A DNA stretch of 64,000 bases from Phycomyces nitens (taxonomy: Eukaryota > Mucoromycota > Mucoromycetes > Mucorales > Phycomycetaceae), in the NCBI GenBank assembly GCA_022702545.1, contig JAHRBC010000001.1, positions 3,038,001 to 3,102,000 on the forward strand. The letters run 5' to 3'. Of the stretch, positions 42,860-55,765 are shown piece after piece. The position numbers were made by a program, and so were the translations under genes. How positions within the stretch are numbered: the first letter of the stretch is position 1; each line of letters begins with the position of its first letter. The notes under the pieces were generated by a model. It was not told the DNA's origin and searched no databases. It saw nothing but the letters and a program-made list of their open reading frames with translations.

Positions 42860-44055
42860 ATGCCACAAACGACAACTAATGGAGATCGCCCAGCATCAAG
42901 AGCAGGTTCTCTTAGAGCATCCATGAGTTCAGTCGGTGGATTCCTATCCCTCTTATTCTGCTGCTCTGTTGATTCCGGATCCCTTGTGGATAATGGTGAC
43001 AAGGGTTCTATATTGCACAATATAAGAAACAGACGAAACAATCGAGGAAACACTGGACAAAACCCATCCCTTGGGCCGGAGAAGACTCTACCGATCCCAC
43101 TCAAGGACAGAGTTCATCCATCACCCAATCAACCCACCATCATCACTCATCCAGATAAGGTCTCCGACAATACTTCTGCCCAAGTCCAAACCACTGAACC
43201 CGAAGTCGTACCAACCACGCCAATCTCCTTACAGCAACAGCAGAGCCCAATCGATGTAAGCTATACAACTTGACAATGTTTCATTTTAATAACAATAACA
43301 ATAATAATAATAATAATAAATATTATTAATAGGAGCCTGTTGTCTGGCTATTGCCTCCTCTTTTGCCAGAACACTCTGGCCGCAAGTGTCTCGTCTTGGA
43401 TCTCGACGAGACTCTGGTCCATAGTTCCTTTAAAGTAAGTCTTTAGGTTGCCAAGGGATATTAACAAATACCAATCATCATCCTCTAGAGCATCCCGAAT
43501 CCTGATTTTGTTGTCCCGGTGGAAATAGACAACCAGTTCCACGATGTGTATGTATTAAAGAGACCCGGTGTAGATGAATTTATGCGCAAGATGGGTGAAA
43601 AGTACGAGATTGTGGTCTTTACGGCCAGTCTTTCAAAGGTAAGCTTTAATGTCGACCAGCCAAATATTCACGGTTACTCTAGTACGCTGATCCTGTACTG
43701 GACATACTCGATATCCATAAAGTGGTAACCCACCGCCTGTTCAGAGAATCCTGCTTTAATTACAGAGGAAGCTATGTCAAGGTAGATTGACTAACTATAC
43801 AATCATATCAGACAACCAACTCTTTGTTATAAGGATTTATCACAGCTTGGCCGAGACCTTGGGTCGACCATCATTCTAGACAACTCGCCCACCAGCTACC
43901 TCTTCCATACCACCAATGCTGTCCCGGTCTCCACCTGGTTCAATGATCCACACGACACCGAACTGGTGGATCTAGTCGCATTCCTTGAAGATCTGACAGT
44001 CATGGATGATGTGACAGTAATATTAGATAGTGCCATTGCCCATCCAGAAGTGTAA
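42860..44055 (+). CDS. Psr1/SCP-type phosphatase (NLI-interacting factor, HAD family)
   Basis: Five exons (42860-43255, 43333-43434, 43489-43638, 43683-43781, 43834-44055) close at 322 aa. The C-terminal half is the FCP1-homology domain with the catalytic [12 protein letters not shown] motif (first Asp is the nucleophile), [37 protein letters not shown] and [13 protein letters not shown]. The N-terminus has [15 protein letters not shown]. This resembles the dicysteine palmitoylation site that anchors yeast Psr1/Psr2 to the plasma membrane. It lies about 35-50 residues inside the chosen start, so a later ATG (SMSSVGG) is a possible true start. Psr-type enzymes act in salt/stress responses; SCPs dephosphorylate RNA polymerase II CTD. 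Confidence 0.88.
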
Positions 44056-44522
44056 ACCGCCATGACAGAAACAAGTGTCTTTATCATATCATCACACCAC
44101 ATCAACATCACTCCAACCAGCAATCCCTTTTTATTATTATTATTACTATCTTCTCTCTCTCTGTAGGAGGTCCACCTCCCATCTTCATATTGGCAAAAAG
44201 AGGGTTTCCAATATTAGCTAAACATACACTTTATAATTTATACCTCATATAGTCCCCTTTTAACTCTCTTATTATCTTATCATGGTATGTTGCCTTTTTT
44301 TCACCAAATATCTTGGAATTCCTTGTCTATTTGCTGCTGTTTTCTACACTCTTTTTATTATGAATAGTCAAGTACTTTTTTTTTAATCTACATGGCAAAG
44401 ACCATTATCGATGTTTGCCAGAATTCTCTCTCTCTAAAAAAAAGACATATCACGTGAAGTATTGAATCTTTCAAATACTCGTTTGGAGCTTGTATTTTGG
44501 TTGCTTTATTCACCACGTAACC
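44056..44522. other. intergenic between Psr1-like and GMF genes
   Basis: AT-rich spacer with a TTATTA run (about 44130-44148) and a CTCTCT run near 44152. It holds the 3' UTR of the phosphatase and the promoter of GMF. No discrete motif was assigned. Confidence 0.45.
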
Positions 44523-45320
44523 ATGGTAATCTCTCATCGACAATGGAATCATCAACCTCGCCAGACTTTAATTATTATTATTATTATTATTATTTTTGGT
44601 GTCAAATAGTCTTCTACTTGTGAAATCGACTCTCAGCTACTCGAAAAGATTAAAAAGTTTCGTTTTGCAAAATACTCTAGTGGCAATGCTGCATTTGTTT
44701 GTAAGCAGAGATCTATTCATTCAATTCTTATAGACATTAATAATACAATCTAGTGCAAATCGATCGAAAGCAATTAAAGATTGTCGAGGAAGAAGTTTAT
44801 GATGCCGTTTCTTTGGAAGATCTGGTCGAGGGTATTTGTTTATATTTTATCTTATTGCAAGTGATATTCAATTTGTCTATAGAGCTCCCCGAGAATAGTC
44901 CTCGTTTTATTATCCTGAGTTACGAGGTAAAGAGCATGAGTCTTGGGAATCCCGGGGGGGGGGGGGGGGGGTCTCGTCCTAATCTCTCTCTCTCTTTTTT
45001 TTTTAGCGAAAGTACAGTGACGGAAGAGTCAATTACCCTCTTTTGTTCATCTATTGGTCTCCTTCATCCGCAAAGGCCGAGATCAACATGCTGGTAAGAT
45101 ACACGGATCAATATGACTCGAAACAATATTTAGCAAACACCATTTGATTATCTAGTATGCTTCCGCAAAGACCTTTGTTCAGGAAAAGACAGATGTCTCT
45201 AGGGTAACCCACAGATCTTTAGAAATTATCTGTACTAATAAGACGTGAATTCTTTAGGGTGTTGATATTCGTGATCCTGAATCATTTACAAATGAATATA
45301 TCCTAAAGCATCTAGGATAA
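44523..45320 (+). CDS. glia maturation factor (GMF/Aim7), ADF-homology Arp2/3 debrancher
   Basis: Seven exons (44523-44525, 44610-44700, 44754-44831, 44883-44926, 45007-45093, 45156-45203, 45258-45320) close at 137 aa, the usual GMF size. The protein reads MSSTCEIDSQLLEKIKKFRFAKYSSGNAAFV, LPENSPRFIILSYE, YPLLFIYWSPSSAKAEINMLYASAKTFVQ and DIRDPESFTNEYILKHLG. This is GMF rather than cofilin, because the cofilin F-actin site is absent. GMF binds Arp2/3 and removes actin branches. The first coding exon is the ATG alone, followed directly by a GTAATC donor. Intron 4 holds an 18-G run. It is convergent with SAD1, 53 bp between stops. Confidence 0.9.
44954..44971 (+). repeat. uninterrupted run of 18 G
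   Basis: Eighteen consecutive G directly after CCC, inside a short intron of the GMF gene and followed by a CT-rich tract and the acceptor. It is very unusual in an AT-rich genome and could fold into a G-quadruplex in the pre-mRNA. Confidence 0.85.
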
Positions 45321-45373
45321 GATTCTGAATAATATCTTTTTTTTTATTACTATTATTACTATTATTATTATTA

Positions 45374-47503
45374 TTATGTGGACACTGGTTCCTCTACATT
45401 ACGCTTACGTTCCCAAATCTAAATACCAAAACAAAAAACAACAACAATTAATTTTATGCTTTGGCCGTAATTACATGAATATCTTTACCTGAATGTAACT
45501 CTCTGACAAAAAGATCATTTGAGGCACAATCTCCTCGACAATTAAATCTTGGATTTGGTACCACTGCTCTGTTCCACGATGGCGGACGTGCACCTTGTAG
45601 GTTCCCTGACCATTGTCAGCCTTACCTTCATGACAAATGTTGGCCAAAAGGTCGTAATGGGTTCCAACACTCTTTGCAGCCGGATCACTGGTGACTGTTT
45701 GAGATAGTTAGCACCCCCAGCCTTTTTTACTTTCTCGAGGTACTACTTACAGTTGGCCATGTCGACATTTTTGATGGGGAAGTTTACAATGGTAGGATTC
45801 TTTTCTGTGGTCCAGTTGTTCTTGTTGAACCGTTTGATGTGGAAGATTAGGTAGTCTGGAAGGAGTGTGATGTGATATCTCTTTTTTTGATCAGCAACTT
45901 CCTAATCATCATTTTTCTTTGTAAATAACGCGTAGAATGTTTAGCAGTCAGTGGATCTCCCATAGTTCACCTGGACTCTCTTTCCATCGTATTTCCCGAG
46001 AATGGTCGTCAAGGGAACCTGGGGAATAATATTCTTTTCGGTCTCATCCTGGTAAAGTGGGGCCAAAGGAAGATCAAGTGCAAGGAAAAGGAAAGGAAGA
46101 CGAACAGACTTGATCTCTATACAAAAATAAATAAATAGTCAAATCACTTGGACCTTTTAAGTCTCCAAGAAATTTAATTTACCTCGGTCTTCATCAAAGA
46201 TCAACAGAGCCTCCTTATTTCCTGGTCCACCTGTAGCACCAATACTCTGGGAATCCATTGAAACCTCTCCTTGAAAGATACGATGAATAATACCTAGTTC
46301 CAATATTATTTTCATTCTTGTTCTCCATCATTCAACCTACTGCTATTCTTCTTCTTGTTTCCTCCAAGATCTCTGTGCAGAGTGTTTAGGAACCAAGAAA
46401 GAAAGTCGATTGCATTGCTCTGTTCGGTCAGCTTAAATCGTTTTCCACTTGCATTCGAGATTTCCTAGACAATCGATTAGATCCATAATCCAATCATTAA
46501 AGTGGGACCTATAGTCTTTACCTGAAGCAGTTCGTGTGGACTGACTTGTCCTTTGAATGCCTTTGGATTCCACATCTTTCGTACCAATGCACCAAACCGG
46601 GTTACTTTAAGAAATGTGAATGGGTCAGCCAAAAAAAAAAGCAAACAAGCGCTGTCTATCCTACCCAGTTGAGAGCGTCCAAGTTTATCAAAGTCTTGGA
46701 GAATGAAATAATCACGAAGGGGAGGGATGTGCACAAGGGCCTGGATGATTACGTTTACATAGTCATTTGCCTTTACATTGTTCAGGCCCACAAAACCTTG
46801 AGATATCATCCAGAGGATCAGTCTCGACATACACACGGATTCAAAAACTTACCAGGCAGATACTTTTTGTTGTTGAGATCGTAGGAAGGCTTGAGATTCT
46901 TGTCCAATTGCATGACTTGTGATTTGGTCAATACAGGATTCAAGACGTACTATCAAGCCATGTTAAGAATGATTGTACTTTTAGGTGAACGCGTAAACCA
47001 ACCTTTATGTCACCAAGAGAAGGATCATCGACTTCATATCCTTCAGGAAGCACGTAGACCTAGTAACAAGGTATTTAATAACAGCACAAAAGCCTAGAAG
47101 AAGAAGAAGAAGAAGAAGAAGAAGAAAAGAATCATTTAACCTTGAGGGTATGGAGATTGATAAACACATGATGGTCTTTGTGCATGCTGTGAAAGTAGGC
47201 ATGGGATGACTTTCCACGACCTGTTGCATAATCAATAGAGTTGAGCGCAAGATGAAGGATTAAACGAGAGATTTACTATTTTATATATATATTTTTACCT
47301 TGGTAATATTTTCCACACACAAGACAGGCATAGACATTCAAATGAGAAAGAGAGACTGAACATACTTTCTCAAAGTCAAAGTCAAGCATGTGTCTGTTGA
47401 TGGTATCGAGGTAGAGATCTCTCGATGGCTTGACATTTTCTTCAAGAGGTTCAATGTTTTCTGGGTCTTGTTCAAGACGTTGGCGTTTTGGATTAGGTTC
47501 CAT
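45374..47503 (-). CDS. SAD1: SAD1/USP39-type inactive ubiquitin-hydrolase-like splicing factor
   Basis: Multi-exon gene; start at the ATG 47503-47501 (MEPNPKRQRLEQDPENIEPL), stop at 45374. The N-terminal zinc-finger UBP domain reads VNVYACLVCGKYYQG-RGKSSHAYFHSMHKDHHVFINL across an intron. The hydrolase-like domain begins GFVGLNNVKANDYVNVIIQALVHIPPLRDYF. Where active USPs have GNTCYMN, this has ANDYVN, so the catalytic Cys is replaced, as in yeast Sad1 and human USP39. Later segments include LVRKMWNPKAFKGQVSPHELLQ, EISNASGKRF and QSNAIDFLSWFLNTLHRDLGG. The family is needed for tri-snRNP assembly and spliceosome maturation. One intron (near 47098-47125) carries a (GAA)n microsatellite in the + strand reading. 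Confidence 0.9.
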
Positions 47504-48586
47504 TTTATGGTAACAATGTGTCCTTGGCACAATATGTGCAACATAATGCGGCCAAAGGGAAATTCAAAGATGATATCCAAGAGCGGAGACTACCAAGCCA
47601 CCCCAGTATAATTAAATTCAATTTTGATAATTTTTATTTATATATATATGTGTGTGTATAAATGTTTTCCATATTGATTGATGTTTATGTTGTTGGATTT
47701 CAGGGCCAATATACACAAACAAAGAAAGAGGTATATAGATAAAGAAGTAAGATAAAGATTTTCAAAGTATACAAAATGGCATGTGTAGGTCGTAAATGAC
47801 TGTATACAAATCATATATTAATTAAATATAGGTCATAATTATATTTTTATTAATTGCTCCGTTTTTGTAAGACAAGTATGCAGAAATTGCATGATTCATG
47901 AATTATAAAAAATGTCTTTATAGTCCTGTAGATCATGTATAAAGAAGTATATTTATATTCTACTACTATTAATATTAATAATTATTATAATAATTATAAT
48001 AATATTAATATTGTTCATTAAAAAAAATTATAATTAATTTTGTAATCTAAACAAAGAAATCATAAACACACATTTATTTATTTCAATATACAAAATGTCG
48101 TAGAATGTACGTCTTTATAGATAATGAAGTCGATCTTTGTATTTGTTTAAATGACAATGAATATCCAATGGCTTTCTGTTTCAATTGAAACAAATTTACC
48201 AAATAATAATAATAATAATAATAATTGAAATTCACAAATTGGTTATTTGGACGGCCTGGATAGTCTGTAGATGTAAGCCAACCAACCCTGTGGAGTCGTG
48301 GGTTGCGTGTGCTTTTGTCGACGTTCAAAGCGCGTTTGTTTACTTTTTTTATAAAAAAATTATTTGTGTGTCCGCTCTCTATTGCTTCTTGCTATTATTT
48401 TTTTTTCCTATAAAAAAAAAGTCGACCCATCTTCTGCTTCCTCTTTTTTCTTCTTTACTTTACTTCTCTCCTTTCATTTTTGCTCAAAAGAAAAACCAAG
48501 AAAACAAGTAGTTTGGGTCCATCTTCAATTTCAAAATCGACCTATTATATTTTTTGTTACAAGTGCTGCATTTTGTGTGTTGAAGA
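47504..48586. other. divergent spacer between SAD1 and forkhead genes
   Basis: 1.1 kb with AT-only blocks (47960-48035), an (AAT)n run at 48203-48224 and a pyrimidine-rich leader (48375-48480) ahead of the forkhead ATG. No gene was seen. Confidence 0.5.
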
Positions 48587-50907
<2,321 letters not shown>

Positions 50908-51150
50908 TAAAGAACTTCCCCCCCAAAAAAAGAGAGAGAGAAAATAAATCTATATACACACACACACATTTATATATATATATACATATATATTTATATA
51001 CACTTTTTTCTTTAATAAAATCACAAGAATTTATTTGGCTCATGATATAATGCTGATATTTTTTCATCGCATTGATCTGTTCAGATCCAACCAGTCACAC
51101 ACAACCACATCAAACCGCACAATAGAAAAAAAACCAAGGTCTCTATAGTA

Positions 51151-52189
51151 ATGTCAACTGAAAAATTAAGAGGAATCGCCCAACTATCGGCTGAATGTCA
51201 ACGATTGGTTAGACGTCTAGGCCAAGTGGATTCAATTGCGCTTCAAAAAGAGGTGGCTACTCTCTTGAAGAATGATTTGCGCACATTTGAGAACGACATT
51301 CAAGTAAGATGACCAAATCAATCAATCCTACTCATCCACAACAGCATATAAAACAACTTGCAGAACAAGAGGACAGTCTGGCCTCAAAGGCGTCTATTCT
51401 TGAGAAATTAGCAGAATACGAAACCCAGTTCAAGCAGTAAGTAAGTCTTTTTTTCTGTTTGACCAAAGCCATTTTTAACTGTCTGGCCACCCAGACTTCA
51501 AGTCAATTCTCGTCAAGCCATCTGGCAGTCCAAGCAGAGAGTGGAGCAGCAGGACAGAAAACAACGCGAGGAGCTATTTGGAATGCGTGGCAGAATGGAC
51601 GAAAAGAGCTTTACGGAACAGTTTGAGCTCAAGCAGAGACACACACAAGGGTAAATTGCCAACAAGCACATCAAGACCCTCCTAATGCACACATTATTAT
51701 TATTTCCAGAGACCAAAGACTATTACAGGCTTCTTCAGAAGTTACCGAGGCACTTGGAAAGACTAGACAGTTGATGGAACAAGAACTAGAAAAGAGCTCT
51801 TATTCTGCAATTATGCTGGGTAAGCAAATATACATGATATTCATTATTAATCAAACAATCCAGCCGACTCTTCAAAGACGCTTTCGGCCACAAGATCAGA
51901 ATATGCCAACCTTGGATCACTTATGACTATATCAAAAAGATTGATTTCTCAATTGGAATCTGCAGACTGGTTTGACAGAGTGTCTCTTTTGCTGGGGGTA
52001 CTTTTGTTTAGTGGAGTGGTGCTGTACATCATCAAGAAGCGTACCTGGGATGTTGGGATCTCATGGATCGGTTGGCTCAGTGGCAGTTCCAAGACCATCA
52101 AACACACAACCACTGTCCTTTCGAGCCCAACGGCGACCAGTGTAGTTTCATCTATTGCCAGCACATCAGCCATGAGGGTTGAACTCTAG
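51151..52189 (+). CDS. SEC20: ER SNARE Sec20 (Qb-SNARE)
   Basis: Five exons (51151-51303, 51345-51436, 51495-51650, 51710-51819, 51864-52189) close at 278 aa. An N-terminal helical region is followed by the Sec20 SNARE motif (QRLLQASSEVTEALGKTRQLMEQELEKS, then SSKTLSATRSEYANLGSLMTISKRLISQLE). One membrane span (DRVSLLLGVLLFSGVVLYIIKKR) and a short Ser/Thr-rich lumenal tail end the protein. Sec20 works with Ufe1 and Use1 in Golgi-to-ER retrograde fusion. No HDEL-type retrieval signal is visible at the C-terminus (SAMRVEL), which differs from S. cerevisiae Sec20. Confidence 0.85.
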
Positions 52190-52244
52190 ATTCTTACATG
52201 GCCAAACGTGCTCAAGGATGCGTTGGATTCCAGTTACTTACACT

Positions 52245-52275
<31 letters not shown>

Positions 52276-52302
52276 TATATAATGGCGATTTATTATTGTT
52301 TA

Positions 52303-52779
52303 TTAAAAGTGGGGTGATTGAATAATAGGCCACAACTGGTCATCTTGATGAAGAAGTGAATTAAGAGTATTGGGTAAATTAGCAGCATCCTTGCCTGATG
52401 CTATCCAGACATATTGCCTGACATTCTCTAATCTCTCCATTGCAGGATGCTGTTCTAATGGATGATGCTGGGTGCGTTCCAGAATCACTTCATCCTTGGC
52501 TTCACTAATTAGTGTCTGCCAATGGAATGGAAGGGCTTGAATCTCATCCGAGAAACTAGTACTGGTTAGAAATGCGCCCATGTCTGGACTATTGAATAAG
52601 CCGAGCAAATAACCATAGGCAAACGGTTGATCGCTCGTGTCTTGGTATTCGTCTTCTGAAAGACATTGGTCTGAACTTCTAAATGAAGACGGGGATTGAA
52701 GAGGAGGAGACAGCGAACGGGTTCGTCGTTCGAGAGGTGAGAGAGAACGATATGGATTTATTTCTTTTGGATCGCTCAT
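52303..52779 (-). CDS. uncharacterised 158-aa protein
   Basis: A single-exon ATG-to-stop frame with good protein-like composition. It has a Ser/Pro/Arg-rich start (MSDPKEINPYRSLSPLERRTRSLSPPL) resembling phospho-sites. A folded-looking part follows (YGYLLGLFNSPDMGAFLTS, LPFHWQTLISEAKDEVILERTQHHP, RLENVRQYVWIASGK). No family was recognised. It is convergent with Sec20 (113 bp) and lies just downstream of the ankyrin gene on the same strand. A TA-rich stretch (52803-52820) precedes the start. Confidence 0.6.
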   Translation of the reverse strand: MSDPKEINPYRSLSPLERRTRSLSPPLQSPSSFRSSDQCLSEDEYQDTSDQPFAYGYLLGLFNSPDMGAFLTSTSFSDEIQALPFHWQTLISEAKDEVILERTQHHPLEQHPAMERLENVRQYVWIASGKDAANLPNTLNSLLHQDDQLWPIIQSPHF

Positions 52780-52939
52780 AAAAGCAAAAATTAAAGAGGT
52801 TTATATATATATATATATATAAGATGGAAAGAAGGTGTAATTTCCGAGGTGGAATGCATGCTATTTGTGTAAATATATCTGTATATGTTATACTGTACAT
52901 TTAATATATTATATATATATTGTAGGAAAATCATGCTCT

Positions 52940-54347
52940 TTAAACTGCAGACTGCTCGGTGTACAGCGTCTTCGGGCTCCAGAGGCTACCCATGTGCTCA
53001 AATAAACTCCGGGGGCGTGTCTGTGTAGGCTCCATTGCTGGACGACGACGGAAACTCTCCATCAATGAACGTCGTCTGCGTACGGCTGGCTGTACAGGGT
53101 GCAGACCACGATAGACAAAAGAGCGAGGGTCGTGTTTAAGCTGGAGGCTGAATTGATCCAAGTCATGGACCATGTTTGCCAGACGATCGCTGGCCAACAA
53201 GGGAAGCGGTGTATTCATAAGAGAAAGGTCGACATGGCTAGCATCTGTCAGACGCTCGCTTTCGAGAGCCTGGACATATTGCTGGCGTAGGAGATGGATT
53301 CCAAGAGCAATCTCTTCCATTGTCACGGCTTCCCTGAGCCCCTTGTGGGCAAACGAAGACTCGAGTAACAACGACAGACAATCATGGCGAGCGTACTTTG
53401 CTGCCTGGAATAAGGCTGTGGCAGGCCTGGTACGACGGGTCTTTGGATCAAGGAAATCAGCCCGTAGACCTACATTAGCATTTGCACAAAGAAGAACCTC
53501 AAGAGCATCCCTGTGATCTCCATTGGCTAATAATGAGAACAAGGGGGTTTTGCGGCTCGAATCAATTGCATTGATATTAGCTCCATGTTTGACGAGCAAT
53601 TGGAGTATAGGTCTGGGGTCATGGCAGAAACGAGCAGCATAATGCAGAGGTGTCCAGCCATCACCATCGCACGCGTTTATGTCAGCCTTGAAATCCAGCA
53701 GCAATTGAAGCGATTCAAGGGGGTGGGGACAATGCAAAAACAAGGCATGAATTGGCTGTATGTTGTACACATTGGCTATGGTGGGCTCTGCTCCTCCTTG
53801 CAAAAGAGCCTCTAGCAGGTGATAAGGATTCTGATGGTTGGAAACAGCAATGTGCAAAAGAGTGTATTCGGTAGCAGGATCGCGGGTGTTGGCCAATAAG
53901 GAAGGATCTGAAGCGTGATTGAGATAGTACTGGAGCGATGTTAGATCACCTAATTCAACGGCCTGCCAGATGGATATATCTGGCTTAAGATCGACCATTT
54001 CAATGGTTGCACTGATGGGCTCTTGTGGTACTTCCGGGACTATAACTGGAGCATCTGATGTGGGTTTTTGGGGAGATAACCAGGACGACAGCCAGAGGAT
54101 TACAGACATGGATACAAAGAGAAGGCGCAAGATAGTTTCAGTAATTGGAATGGATAACTTTGTAGCTCGTTTGGCTCCAACAAACAAAGCATTGATAATT
54201 TTCCTCGGGACTTACAATCGTTTTTGTCTGACAGATCCACTTCAACGAAATGAGCTTCGGTCTAGAGAGTTTGGGATGAGATTTGGAGCCTAGAAGCCAA
54301 GTGATACCAACCTCTGTGCCAAAGGGATGTTGTGCAATGTAGCTCAT
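52940..54347 (-). CDS. ankyrin-repeat protein with a hydrophobic N-terminal segment
   Basis: Exons 54347-54216 and 54157-52940 close in frame at 449 aa. The intron has a GTAAGT donor and CAAAG acceptor. The larger exon has no ATG before its hydrophobic segment, which is why the upstream exon is added; that part is less sure. A hydrophobic helix (ETILRLLFVSMSVILWLSSW, about residues 50-69) could be a membrane anchor. Four or five ankyrin repeats follow (EYTLLHIAVSNHQNPYHLLEALLQGGAEP, DGWTPLHYAARFCHDPRPILQLLVKHGANINAIDSSRKTPLFSLL). A basic Arg-rich C-terminus (RRRRSLMESFRRRP) ends it. Ankyrin repeats mediate protein binding; no specific partner can be named. Confidence 0.75.
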
Positions 54348-55484
54348 TGGTGAATTAGAATGAATCAGGGAAAAGGACAAGATGATAGATGATTTTTGCC
54401 AAGATGTCTATTTAATAAAAACCAATTGATGATTCTAATCAATCCCAAAAACAATACTGTCGACATTCTCGACAGTCTGTAAATATATATATATATATCA
54501 TAGAAGCTTCTTTTTTATCTTTGGCACTGAACAGAAACGAATGAAAAACAAGAGAGTTAAACAATTCTTACGCTTGGACTTTTTTTGGCCCCTTGACCTT
54601 AATTACGGATTCAATCACCTCCTGTTGGAATTCATACCTCTTGTAACCCCTCTCTTTCTCTCTTTCTCTCTTTCTCCTACCATTTCTTATCCCTCTTTTT
54701 ATATTATCTGTTATTATCTCTCTCTCATTCTCTCTTTTGGTTTCTGTTATCAGAGGGTCTCTGTGATTGTCACCAGATCACCCTAGCAACGAAAAACACA
54801 GATTAAGAAAATAAAATAAAGGGATGAGAATATGGTTGACAGGTGACGTCGACGTGTCTTGACGGCATTCCCCAAAAAGAAACCATTGGGGATGCAAGGT
54901 TATCGAAAATAAGAAGGGGCAAGTGTTACACTGGATGATGTCACTGCCTTTATAAACAACATGTACTCTACATATTCAGGATATCCAAAAAGACCAATTC
55001 ATTGCACCATGCAATCCCAAAGGCTTTTTTATTGGGTTCTGGAAGGGAGGGTGGCGGAGTAATTACTGTCATTTCGGACTCCAATTATTGGGATGCCGCC
55101 TAATACATAAACTAGAAATTACTATATGTGGACTTAAAGGTTACAGATTAAAGATCCTTTTGCCTTTTTGGTATACAGAATTAAACACAGAGAGGATTGT
55201 GGCAATATAAACCTTTAAGGACCTTTATGTATCCAGAGGACAATAATAGAGGAGGCGGAAGAATTGGTGAGAGATTTTTTAAAACATAAGGAGCAGTGTT
55301 ATCCAAGTGCACTAGACATCACACCAAAGCACACACACAGCAAAACACAGCAAAGAATGGCTAGGCTCCAAGTGATTGGATTGGTGCAAAAAGGCTATTT
55401 TGCAGAGTTGCCAATTAATTGGATTTCTCATTAGAATGCCATCTAAATTTGCTGTTTGGACCATTTGATATACAAGAAAAAGAA

Positions 55485-55517
<33 letters not shown>

Positions 55518-55765
55518 TATTGCCTTTGCATCGTCCGGCCACAGAATTGCCACTGGTGCTTTCCACCTCTTTGCCTTGTATTTAACCCTTTTTATATATT
55601 TGTATATTTATGTATATACGTATACGTATACATTTATACAAATCTATTATATATTTTTCTTTCTTTTCTTTCTTTCTCCGTCTTTTTTCCTCTTTCTCTC
55701 TTTTCTTTCTTTCTCTCTTTCTTCTTCTTCTTCTTCTTCTTCTTCTTCTTCCTTTCTCTTTCCGC
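54348..55765. other. intergenic between ankyrin and Whi3-like genes
   Basis: 1.4 kb with CTCTCT runs (54655-54735), a (GTT)n microsatellite at 55487-55513 and a long TTC/TTTC pyrimidine tract (55665-55755). The tract forms the presumed leader just before the Whi3-like ATG. No gene was recognised. Confidence 0.5.

Noticed and set aside
54541..54786. 81-codon frame with CTCTCT-rich sequence
   Set aside because: Composition reflects a pyrimidine tract; no splice or start support.
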